NCBI RefSeq assembly: GCF_949820605.1
Contig: NZ_CATKVU010000006.1
Location: forward strand, 1,224,501-1,288,500
From: Segatella copri
GTDB lineage: Bacteria > Bacteroidota > Bacteroidia > Bacteroidales > Bacteroidaceae
DNA: 64,000 nt
Direction of reading: 5' to 3'
Shown here: piece after piece, positions 9,132-16,711 of the stretch
Numbering within the stretch: the stretch's first letter is position 1
Layout: the number at the start of each line of letters is the position of its first letter
Notes under the pieces: generated by a model
The model's database searches: none
What the model was told of the DNA's origin: nothing
The model's input: only the letters and a program-made list of their open reading frames with translations
Position numbers and translations under genes: made by a program

Positions 9132-9905
9132 ATGAAAGTATATTTGTTCATTTCCAACCATAAGAAGTTGCTGAAGATGTATCTTCCATACATCGAAGCC
9201 TTGAATAAGCAGCTCGACATCACCAACAGTCTGGTTGATGCCGACATTGTGTTGATTATAGGAGCATGGACATGGCAGGGAGCCCAGATAGCAAAGAAAG
9301 CAAAGCAGATGGACATTCCCTACATCGTTTGTCCACTAGGCGATATTTCTGAGAGAAACTGCAAGAACCCTTACTTGAAGCGTTCACTGCAACAGTCTAT
9401 GTATCAGAAAGCCATGTACGCCAAAGCCAACCTCATAGTAGCTACTACCCCTATGGAGAAAAACTATCTGGAAAAGAAAGGTTGGAACAAGCGCATCGCC
9501 CTGATTCGCTATGCAGGCTACAGTCATCTTACCAACACTGAAGCCATGATGCAAAACTGGCAGGAGACGGATGAGGAGACGCTGGCAGTCTTCGAGCAGC
9601 AAAAGGCAGAAGCCATCGCTGCCCAAACCAAACAGGCTATCATCGCACAGATTATGCAGATAAAAAGCCGCATGCCGCATCAGAATATTCCGCAAAAATA
9701 TCTTGACGATTTACACACTCTGCTCTATGCTGATGATTATGATGAGGATGCTATCAAGCAAGAACTGGCAGAGAAGAAACTCTCTTCCTATGCCGCCTCC
9801 GTTTTCCAGACCATGACAGATAAAACAGGACTCACAGAAGGCTTCATGCCGATTCCTGCCAAAAAGGGCAGAAAGAGTAAAGAGATTCTGAAATTTGTGA
9901 AATAA
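9132..9905 (+). CDS. Glycosyltransferase-like protein of unknown function
   Basis: The 257-residue protein has a Rossmann-like N-terminal half: 'MKVYLFISNHKKLLKMYLPYI', then 'DADIVLIIGAWTWQG' and 'IPYIVCPLGD'. This resembles the N-terminal acceptor domain of GT4 enzymes, and 'YAKANLIVATTPMEKNYLEKKGW' matches their usual linker. The second nucleotide-sugar domain of GT4 is missing; a helical, charged C-terminal half replaces it. It may work with the GT2 protein 63 bp upstream. I do not recognise a characterised relative. Confidence 0.6.
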   Translation: MKVYLFISNHKKLLKMYLPYIEALNKQLDITNSLVDADIVLIIGAWTWQGAQIAKKAKQMDIPYIVCPLGDISERNCKNPYLKRSLQQSMYQKAMYAKANLIVATTPMEKNYLEKKGWNKRIALIRYAGYSHLTNTEAMMQNWQETDEETLAVFEQQKAEAIAAQTKQAIIAQIMQIKSRMPHQNIPQKYLDDLHTLLYADDYDEDAIKQELAEKKLSSYAASVFQTMTDKTGLTEGFMPIPAKKGRKSKEILKFVK

Positions 9906-9936
9906 AAGAAATCTGAAGTTTGTGAAATAAGAAGAA

Positions 9937-12513
9937 ATGAACTTAGATAGAATAGAACAGCAGGCTGGTCATCTGCCAGCTTACCAGATAGCCGACTCTG
10001 TCAATGAAGCATTGATGGAGTCGGCTAACCTTGTTATTACAGCTCCTCCTGGAGCCGGTAAATCTACCCTCCTCCCGCTCACCATTCTGCGGGGCATGAG
10101 TGATCAGGCATTGGAAGGTTTCATCCATAATCATCTTAAAAATCAGGGTAAGATTCTGATGCTCGAACCGCGCCGCCTGGCTGCTCGCCAGATAGCCGAA
10201 CGGATGGCACAGATTCTGGGAGAACCCGTGGGAAAAACCATCGGCTATCGGGTAAGATTCGAAAGCAAGGTTTCGGATGATACACGCATCGAAGTCCTTA
10301 CCGAGGGCATTCTCACCCGAATGCTGGTCAATGATGCTACACTCGAAGGCGTTTCGTGCCTCATCTTTGATGAGTTTCATGAGCGCAGCATCAATTCCGA
10401 TCTGGCGTTAGCGCTGGCCCGACAAACACAGGAAATCATCCGCCCCGACCTGAAGCTCATTATCATGTCAGCAACAATCGATGCTTCTATCATCTGCCAG
10501 GCACTTCAGGCTCCGCTTATCGAGAGTAAAGGCAGAATGTTTCCGATAGAAACCATTTATGCAGACCACGACATCGACAGATATCAGGTAGCGCAGGAAA
10601 TGGCAGCCACTATCTGTCAGGCTTTCAGAAACCAGGAAGGCGACATTCTTGCCTTTCTGCCGGGACAGGGAGAAATCATGAAATGCGAAGAACTGCTTTG
10701 CTCTGTCCTGCCCTCAGCCACTCTTTACCCGCTATACGGTAACCTCTCGCCTGAAAAGCAGCGACTCGCAATCGCTCCTTCCAAACCAGGTGAACGGAAA
10801 ATCGTATTGGCCACCCCTATCGCCGAAACTTCTCTCACCATCGAGGGGGTACGAATCGTTGTGGATTCCGGACTATGCCGAAAACTGGTATATGATGCCC
10901 GTACAGGCTTGAGCCATCTCGAAACCGTTCGTATTAGTCAGGACATGGCTACGCAACGAAGGGGGCGTGCGGGCAGAATAACATCAGGCGTATGTTACCG
11001 GCTTTGGACACAGACCTCGGAACATCTGATGCCAGAACAACGGCTGCCCGAAATACTGGATGCAGATCTCTCTTCCATGGTTCTCGACATTGCAGCTTTC
11101 GGCGAAAACAAACCGGAACTGCTGCCTTGGCTCACCCTTCCTCCCAAGGGCAACCTCGTATTGGCACAGCAACTTCTTATGTCGCTCAATGCCCTCACTC
11201 CAGATCATGATGCTCACGCTCTCAGTGGCAGCATCACTGCAGAAGGCAGCAGAATAGCTCAACTTCCTTGTCATCCGCGCATTGCCAAGATGATGATCAG
11301 CAGCGATTCTCCGGCGAGCCAAGCCCTTGCCTGCGACATTGCTGCTCTGCTGGAAGAGAAAGACCCGATGGGCGAAAATGAAGATTCAGACATGACGCTC
11401 CGCCTTTCACTCCTCCGCTCCGCACGCTGCAAGAAGAATCTGGGGCGCTGGGCACGTATCGCTCAGATTGCACAGGAATACAGGAAGATGCTGCGTATCA
11501 GGGAAGACAACGAGCCAATTGATGCAGAGGAAGTGGGCCATCTCATCGCCCTAGCCTACCCTGAGCGCATCGCCCATGCCACCGACCATGCGGGTAACTT
11601 CAAGATGTCGAATGGCAACACGATTTTCATCGACCCGTGCGACAGCATGGCAGCAAACGAATGGCTTGCCATCGCATCACTCAACCTCGCTTCAACCTCA
11701 TCATCCAATTCTGGGCAGGGACGGAAAGGAAGGGTATTTCTCTCAGCCCCCGTCAACTGGAAGAACTTGCCGGCACAAACCTGTGAAAATATTTCCTGGA
11801 ACAGTAAAACGCTGGAGGTAAAGATGCAGCAGGAAACACGGATAGGAGCGCTCATCATAGACAGCAAGCCGATACAAAATGCCAACCGAGAGACTGTTTC
11901 TAATATTATCTGCGAAGCTGCCAGAAAAGACGGACTCAGCATGTTCGATTGGAACGAATCGGTTCATCGTCTGCAACAGCGCGTGGCGCAAGTAGCTGAA
12001 TGGCATCCGGAACTGGAGATTCCCGACCTGTCAACGGAGCATCTCCTGCCAACAGCCCGAGCGTGGCTCCCTTTCTATCTCGAAGAAGGTGGTAAGATGA
12101 AGACTTCTGTTACTGAGCTGAAGAAACTCAACCTGTGCGAAATCTTATGGAACATCCTTCCTTATGAGCTTCAGCAGGAGATAGACCGCCTTGCTCCCAC
12201 CCACATCCGTGTGCCATCGGGCAGCAATATCCGCATCGATTACCGCCAGGGAACCGAAGCTCCGGTTCTGAGTGTTCGGCTTCAGGAGTGTTTCGGAATG
12301 ACATCAACACCAACTGTCGATGCTGGCAGACAGCCCCTTCTACTTGAGTTGTTATCTCCCGGTTTCAAGCCCGTTCAGCTTACTCAGGATCTCGCAAGTT
12401 TTTGGCAAGGCACTTACTTCGAAGTCCGCAAAGAACTGAAGCGCCGATACCCTAAGCATTTCTGGCCTGAAAACCCGTTAGAGAGCCAGGCCGTGAGAGG
12501 TGTCAAACGATGA
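9937..12513 (+). CDS. hrpB: ATP-dependent helicase HrpB
   Basis: This 858-residue DEAH/RHA helicase of the HrpB family has all the core motifs: I 'PPGAGKST' (about 38-45), Ia 'LEPRRLAARQ', II 'DEFHER', III 'SATID', V 'ATPIAETSLTIEGV' and VI 'QRRGRAGR'. The C-terminal third is the HrpB-specific region. HrpB is widespread, but its substrate is poorly known; RNA metabolism is presumed. The start is the first ATG after the preceding gene, 31 bp downstream. A bidirectional terminator follows. Confidence 0.94.
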   Translation: MNLDRIEQQAGHLPAYQIADSVNEALMESANLVITAPPGAGKSTLLPLTILRGMSDQALEGFIHNHLKNQGKILMLEPRRLAARQIAERMAQILGEPVGKTIGYRVRFESKVSDDTRIEVLTEGILTRMLVNDATLEGVSCLIFDEFHERSINSDLALALARQTQEIIRPDLKLIIMSATIDASIICQALQAPLIESKGRMFPIETIYADHDIDRYQVAQEMAATICQAFRNQEGDILAFLPGQGEIMKCEELLCSVLPSATLYPLYGNLSPEKQRLAIAPSKPGERKIVLATPIAETSLTIEGVRIVVDSGLCRKLVYDARTGLSHLETVRISQDMATQRRGRAGRITSGVCYRLWTQTSEHLMPEQRLPEILDADLSSMVLDIAAFGENKPELLPWLTLPPKGNLVLAQQLLMSLNALTPDHDAHALSGSITAEGSRIAQLPCHPRIAKMMISSDSPASQALACDIAALLEEKDPMGENEDSDMTLRLSLLRSARCKKNLGRWARIAQIAQEYRKMLRIREDNEPIDAEEVGHLIALAYPERIAHATDHAGNFKMSNGNTIFIDPCDSMAANEWLAIASLNLASTSSSNSGQGRKGRVFLSAPVNWKNLPAQTCENISWNSKTLEVKMQQETRIGALIIDSKPIQNANRETVSNIICEAARKDGLSMFDWNESVHRLQQRVAQVAEWHPELEIPDLSTEHLLPTARAWLPFYLEEGGKMKTSVTELKKLNLCEILWNILPYELQQEIDRLAPTHIRVPSGSNIRIDYRQGTEAPVLSVRLQECFGMTSTPTVDAGRQPLLLELLSPGFKPVQLTQDLASFWQGTYFEVRKELKRRYPKHFWPENPLESQAVRGVKR

Positions 12514-12624
12514 TAAGAGGAAGCAAACGCTAAGAAGATTCGTAAGAGACGATAAAAGAAGCTTCAAGTAGTATTGTAAAAGGCCAAAAGCTGTTTTCTT
12601 GACCTTAGAAAAGAAAAAGAAGAA

Positions 12625-12664
12625 AAAAAAGGTCGCTCTCCTATCTGGGTAGCGACCTTTATCT
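12625..12664. terminator. Bidirectional terminator between hrpB and the DUF4295 gene
   Basis: A stem 'aaaggtcgct'/'agcgaccttt' with a 13-base loop has an A run on one side and a T-rich tail on the other. It lies between convergent genes, so it can serve both. Confidence 0.8.
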
Positions 12665-12719
12665 TTATATTTGAATTTTGATGTAATCTTAATTCAACGA
12701 TGCATCATCTGCAAGGAAA

Positions 12720-12878
12720 TTAATCCTTGAAGAAATCCTTAACAGCCTCGTTTGGTACCATCTTCTCATCGAAAACGTATGCACCAGTCTTAGGGCTCTT
12801 AACCATCTTGATAACCTTTGTATATGCGCGACCATCCATGTTACCTTCGTGGAGGGTAGCGACCGCTTTCTTTGCCAT
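12720..12878 (-). CDS. DUF4295 small protein next to L33
   Basis: The 52-residue basic protein begins MAKKAVATLHEGNMDGR and ends in AVKDFFKD. It matches the DUF4295 family of Bacteroidetes, which regularly follows the L28 and L33 genes. It is the third gene of rpmB-rpmG-DUF4295, 43 bp after rpmG. The size, charge and position suggest a ribosome-associated role, but that is inference. The ATG is well placed and no longer frame exists. Confidence 0.85.
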   Translation of the reverse strand: MAKKAVATLHEGNMDGRAYTKVIKMVKSPKTGAYVFDEKMVPNEAVKDFFKD

Positions 12879-12921
12879 AGTCTATTTAAATTGATAAAAT
12901 TATTAAACTTGTAAGCTAAGC

Positions 12922-13110
12922 TTACTTAATCTCCTTGTGAAGAGTCATCTTCTTAAGGATTGGGTTGTACTTCATCAACTCAAGACGCTCAGGAGTGTTC
13001 TTACGATTCTTTGTAGTCACGTAACGGCTTGTACCTGGCATACCACTGTTCTTGTGTTCAGTGCACTCGAGGATAACCTGTACTCTATTACCTTTTGCTT
13101 TCTTTGCCAT
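12922..13110 (-). CDS. rpmG: 50S ribosomal protein L33
   Basis: The 62-residue protein starts [19 protein letters not shown] and contains '[21 protein letters not shown]', the L33 signature. Most zinc-binding L33 proteins have two Cys pairs; here only one Cys is visible, so this is a zinc-independent form. It lies 5 bp after rpmB, with its product on the large subunit near the E site. Confidence 0.97.
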   Translation of the reverse strand: MAKKAKGNRVQVILECTEHKNSGMPGTSRYVTTKNRKNTPERLELMKYNPILKKMTLHKEIK

Positions 13111-13115
13111 GATAT

Positions 13116-13379
13116 TTATTCTCCTATAACTTTAATGTCCTTCCAATCTACGTAACCCTTCTTTACTGCCTGATTCAAAGCAGCATCGAGACCTACCTTA
13201 TTAATAAGACGAAGACCAGCAGCACTGATCTTGAGGCTGATCCAGCAACCCTCTTCTACATAGTAGAATTTCTTGCTGAAGAGGTTAACATCAAAGCTTC
13301 TCTTTGTACGGTGCTTTGAGTGAGACACATTGCAACCTAACTGTGCCTTCTTACCTGTAATTTGACAAATCTTAGACAT
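13116..13379 (-). CDS. rpmB: 50S ribosomal protein L28
   Basis: The 87-residue L28 begins [21 protein letters not shown] and carries the typical '[14 protein letters not shown]' segment. It is the first gene of the L28-L33-DUF4295 unit. A consensus promoter lies 50-80 bp upstream. Confidence 0.97.
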   Translation of the reverse strand: MSKICQITGKKAQLGCNVSHSKHRTKRSFDVNLFSKKFYYVEEGCWISLKISAAGLRLINKVGLDAALNQAVKKGYVDWKDIKVIGE

Positions 13380-13431
13380 TTCTATCTTTAATTTTGTAAT
13401 TCGTTAATTGATACCTATTCCAAACAGAGTG

Positions 13432-13462
13432 CAAAATTACAAAATAATTTGGTAATAACAAA
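13432..13462 (-). promoter_or_regulatory. Consensus Bacteroidetes promoter of rpmB
   Basis: On the minus strand TTTG (13459-13462), 19 bp and TAATTTTG (13432-13439) match the primary sigma consensus. The -33 box touches the tail of the upstream cinA terminator. Confidence 0.85.
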
Positions 13463-13500
13463 ATAATCCCTAAAAGAACGCTGTCTTTTAAGGATTATTA
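13463..13500 (-). terminator. Terminator of the map-tsaD-cinA operon
   Basis: A 16-bp, nearly perfect stem with a 5-base loop lies 26 bp after cinA and is followed by TTTTGTTATT on the minus strand. Confidence 0.8.
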
Positions 13501-13526
13501 ATATTTGATAGCCTTAAATTAGCAAT

Positions 13527-14039
13527 TTAAGCCTCTTTTTTAAGTTCTTCAGCATGTTCTTTCAAGAATTCGAGCATGCCTTTAAGCGCTGTATTTGTGG
13601 CAATTGCAAGGTTGATGTCGCGTCCGAAATCTTCGGTGAGTTTTACTACGCGAACATCGTTCTTATCGCCATAACCTACATAGATTGTGCCCACAGGAAT
13701 GGCTGGAGTTCCACCCGTCGGACCAGCCACACCCGTTGCTGAAATGGCGAAGTCTACATTCAGGGTCTTGATTGTGCCGAGCACCATCTCCCTAGCCACT
13801 TCTTCGCAAACGGCAGTCTGCTCCTCCAGAACCTCATGGCTCACGCCCAAAAGATTCTCCTTTACCTCGTTGGTGTAGCTTACTACACCACCCTTGAAGT
13901 AATTGCTGGCACCTGGCACAGAAATCAGCGCCTCGGCGATACGACCGCCTGTGCAGCTCTCTGCTGTGCCTACTGTCTTGTCACTGTTGTAGAGCATCTC
14001 CTGGATGCCCTTGCTTAATATCTTTGTTTCAAATTCCAT
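13527..14039 (-). CDS. pncC: CinA C-terminal family protein, nicotinamide-nucleotide amidohydrolase
   Basis: The 170-residue protein is the stand-alone CinA C-terminal domain, which deamidates nicotinamide mononucleotide to nicotinate mononucleotide in NAD salvage. Family motifs are 'TVGTAESCTGGRIAEAL' with the catalytic Ser, 'YFKGGVVSYTNEVK' and 'ISATGVAGPTGGT'. No N-terminal CinA domain is present. It is the last gene of map-tsaD-cinA, 5 bp after tsaD. Confidence 0.9.
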   Translation of the reverse strand: MEFETKILSKGIQEMLYNSDKTVGTAESCTGGRIAEALISVPGASNYFKGGVVSYTNEVKENLLGVSHEVLEEQTAVCEEVAREMVLGTIKTLNVDFAISATGVAGPTGGTPAIPVGTIYVGYGDKNDVRVVKLTEDFGRDINLAIATNTALKGMLEFLKEHAEELKKEA

Positions 14040-14044
14040 ATTTC

Positions 14045-15070
14045 TTACTTAAATGTTACTTTACTATAGGCAGGCAAGTCGATGGTTGCAAACTCGCCAT
14101 CACGATACTTGAAGGTTCCCACGCAGCCTATCATCGCCGCATTATCGGTAGTATAGCTGAACTTAGGGATGTAGATAGTCCAACCGAAGCGCTTGGCATG
14201 ATCGCGGAAAGCGTTGCGCAAACCATTATTGGCACTCACACCTCCAGCTACAGCCACATGCTTGATGCCGGTCTGCTTGACAGCCATGCGGAGTTTCTTC
14301 ATCAGAATATCAACGATGGTAAACTCTATGCTGGCAGCCAGATCGTACTTGTTCTTCTCAACAAAATCAGGATCAGCAGCCACCCATTTGCGCAAGCTGT
14401 AGAGGAAACTGGTCTTAAAACCGGAGAAACTGTAGTTCAATCCCGGAATATGAGGCTCAGAGAAACTGAATGCCTTCGGATTGCCCTGGCGTGCATACTT
14501 ATCTACGACAGGACCACCAGGATACCCCCACTCCAGCACCTTGGCGCACTTGTCAATAGCCTCGCCAGCCGCATCGTCGATGGTCTGTCCCAGTACCTCC
14601 ATATCGTTGTAGGCATTCACCTTTACGATCTGCGAATTTCCACCGCTCACGAGAAGACAGATGAACGGGAATGGAGGTGCACTCTGGTCATCATCGCTCT
14701 CCTTGATGAAATGAGCCATCACATGACCCTGCAGATGGTTTACATCTATCATCGGAATATTGAGCGAACGGGCGAATCCCTTGGCAAAGCTTACACCCAC
14801 GAGAAGCGAGCCCATCAGACCCGGACCACGGGTGAAGGCTACGGCAGAAAGATCTTCCTTCTTGATGCCGGCACGCGCGATGGCCTGGTCAACGACCGGA
14901 ACCACATTCTGCTGGTGGGCACGGGAAGCCAACTCCGGAACAACACCGCCATAAGCCTTGTGAACCTCCTGGGAGGCGGTTACATTGCTCAGCAGCACAC
15001 CATTCTTGAGCACTGCTGCAGAGGTATCGTCGCAGCTGCTCTCTATACCTAATATATATATATCCTTCAT
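14045..15070 (-). CDS. tsaD: tRNA N6-threonylcarbamoyladenosine transferase TsaD
   Basis: TsaD moves the threonylcarbamoyl group onto A37 of ANN-decoding tRNAs. The 341-residue ASKHA-fold protein begins 'ILGIESSCDDTSAAV'. Its metal ligands are in 'HLQGHVMAH', and 'LLVSGGNSQIV' and 'AVAGGVSANNGLR' are the nucleotide loops. Length is normal. It sits between map and cinA with gaps of 16 and 5 bp. A long open frame on the opposite strand is a codon-bias shadow. Confidence 0.98.
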   Translation of the reverse strand: MKDIYILGIESSCDDTSAAVLKNGVLLSNVTASQEVHKAYGGVVPELASRAHQQNVVPVVDQAIARAGIKKEDLSAVAFTRGPGLMGSLLVGVSFAKGFARSLNIPMIDVNHLQGHVMAHFIKESDDDQSAPPFPFICLLVSGGNSQIVKVNAYNDMEVLGQTIDDAAGEAIDKCAKVLEWGYPGGPVVDKYARQGNPKAFSFSEPHIPGLNYSFSGFKTSFLYSLRKWVAADPDFVEKNKYDLAASIEFTIVDILMKKLRMAVKQTGIKHVAVAGGVSANNGLRNAFRDHAKRFGWTIYIPKFSYTTDNAAMIGCVGTFKYRDGEFATIDLPAYSKVTFK

Positions 15071-15086
15071 TTCTTAACATTTAACG

Positions 15087-15947
15087 TTAATATGTCAAAA
15101 CCTCCACACCTGTCTCTGTCATCACAAGCGTGTGCTCCCACTGCGCAGATGGCTTCTCATCACCGGTGATTACTTCCCAACCGTACGGATCGTCCGCATC
15201 GAGGAATACCTGCCAGGTGCCCATGTTGATCATTGGCTCGATGGTGAATACCATGCCCGGAACGAGCAGCATGCCAGTGCCTCTATGACCATAGTGAAGA
15301 ACCTCAGGCTCTTCATGGAACTGGCAACCTACGCCATGACCGCAAAGATCGCGAACCACACCATAACCATACTTCTTGCAATGCTTCTCGATAGCATGAC
15401 CGATATCACCTACGAACGAGTATGGCTTGGCAACCTCCATACCGATTTCCAGGCATTCCTTGGCTACGCGAACCAGCTGCTCCTTTTCAGGAGTAGTCTT
15501 GCCGCCAACGATGAACATACGGCTGGCGTCAGCGTAATAGCCATCTACGATGGTTGTCATGTCCACATTGATGATATCGCCCTCTTCGAGCACATCCTCT
15601 TCCTTAGGAATACCATGGCAAACCACTTCGTTGATAGAGGTACAAACGCTCTTAGGATAGCCTTCGTAATTGAGACACGCAGGAATGGCATTATGATCCT
15701 TGCAATACTGCATGCAGAGATCATCAATCTCCTGGGTGTTGATTCCCGGACGGATCATCTCGGCTACCGCATCAAGACAACCGGTGTTTACGACACCACT
15801 CTTGCGGATGCCTTCTATCTGTTCTGGAGTTTTAATCAAGTCACGGGTAGGAACAAGTTTACCCTTGTTTTCCCAAAACATTACCTGCTTATCGAGCTCT
15901 GTAAGAGGCTGACCTGGCAAGCAATGCCATCTTTTCTTCTTAATCAT
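15087..15947 (-). CDS. map: Methionine aminopeptidase type I
   Basis: It removes the initiator Met from new proteins. The 286 residues include an extension of about 40 residues (MIKKKRWHCLPGQPLTELDK) before the catalytic core, longer than the E. coli enzyme (264). The metal ligands are visible: 'NVDMTTIVDGYYADASR' (two Asp), 'GHGVGCQFHEEP' (His) and the Glu residues in 'FTIEPMI' and near 'QWEHT'. It leads map-tsaD-cinA from a consensus promoter. Confidence 0.97.
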   Translation of the reverse strand: MIKKKRWHCLPGQPLTELDKQVMFWENKGKLVPTRDLIKTPEQIEGIRKSGVVNTGCLDAVAEMIRPGINTQEIDDLCMQYCKDHNAIPACLNYEGYPKSVCTSINEVVCHGIPKEEDVLEEGDIINVDMTTIVDGYYADASRMFIVGGKTTPEKEQLVRVAKECLEIGMEVAKPYSFVGDIGHAIEKHCKKYGYGVVRDLCGHGVGCQFHEEPEVLHYGHRGTGMLLVPGMVFTIEPMINMGTWQVFLDADDPYGWEVITGDEKPSAQWEHTLVMTETGVEVLTY

Positions 15948-15975
15948 TGTATTATGTATTTAATATTTGCGACTG

Positions 15976-16006
15976 CAAAAGTACATTTTTTATTGCAGAG
16001 CACAAA
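15976..16006 (-). promoter_or_regulatory. Consensus Bacteroidetes promoter of map
   Basis: On the minus strand TTTG (16003-16006), 19 bp and TACTTTTG (15976-15983) lie about 30 bp before the map start. Confidence 0.88.
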
Positions 16007-16017
16007 ATAAAATGGCA

Positions 16018-16043
16018 ATTATTTGCATTTTAGTGCAAATAAT
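16018..16043 (-). terminator. Hairpin after the HAD hydrolase gene
   Basis: A perfect 10-bp stem, ATTATTTGCA and its complement, encloses a 6-base loop 12 bp after the HAD gene. The following sequence is only moderately T-rich, so it may be a weak terminator. Confidence 0.55.
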
Positions 16044-16055
16044 CACCACAAATAA

Positions 16056-16676
16056 TTACTTCAAATGCTCGTAAATCTTATCGCACCAGTCTTCTCCATT
16101 CTGTGGACAATAAGTAAACAGTCCCAGTTCTGAGGCTGCACAGCAGTTACGGGGGCCATCATCAATAAACAGACACTCCTCTGGCATGATCTGCTCCTGA
16201 GAAAGGACATAACGGAAGAAATTCTCATCCGGCTTCATATACTTCACCTCATAAGAACGGTACATCGCATCGAAATAATCGCCGATAGGATGACCGTCGC
16301 CGGAGAACGCCTCGCTGTCTACCCAGGCTGATACATAAGGGTTGGTATTGCTGAGCAAGATTACATGGTAGCCCTGCTTCTTAAGATTGCGGAGAGTAAC
16401 CAGATTGCGTTCTGGAATTTCCTTCATGTAGCCCAGCCAGCAATGCTGCAGTTCCTCGAAGGTTACCTCGCGGCCAATCTTCTTGCACACTTCCCGACGA
16501 TATTCCTCCTCGGAAATCTTGCCCTCTTCCAGCTGACCGTTTAAGCCAACCTGTTTATAAGGGTCCATCTTCTTCGCAAACTCCTTCATACCCAACTCAA
16601 TGAAACGTTTGCCTGCCTCATTCTCGTCGAGGGTGATGATGACACCACCCATATCAAAAATCACAGTTTTAATCAT
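16056..16676 (-). CDS. HAD superfamily (subfamily IA) hydrolase
   Basis: The 206-residue protein begins 'MIKTVIFDMGGVIITLD'. Motif I is DxGGV, as in YihX-type glucose-1-phosphatases, with nucleophile Asp8. Motif II is 'ILLSNTN', motif III uses the Lys near 'KYMKPDENFF', and motif IV is 'LFIDDGPRNC'. It is a cytoplasmic phosphatase of unknown substrate. It follows metH by 35 bp on the same strand and is probably cotranscribed. Confidence 0.85.
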   Translation of the reverse strand: MIKTVIFDMGGVIITLDENEAGKRFIELGMKEFAKKMDPYKQVGLNGQLEEGKISEEEYRREVCKKIGREVTFEELQHCWLGYMKEIPERNLVTLRNLKKQGYHVILLSNTNPYVSAWVDSEAFSGDGHPIGDYFDAMYRSYEVKYMKPDENFFRYVLSQEQIMPEECLFIDDGPRNCCAASELGLFTYCPQNGEDWCDKIYEHLK

Positions 16677-16711
16677 ATAAGTATCCTAAAAACGTTGTAT
16701 TCTTTATCTTG

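Noticed and set aside
14024..15052. 342-codon open frame antisense to tsaD
   Set aside because: TsaD on the other strand is complete and conserved; the antisense frame has no recognisable domain.
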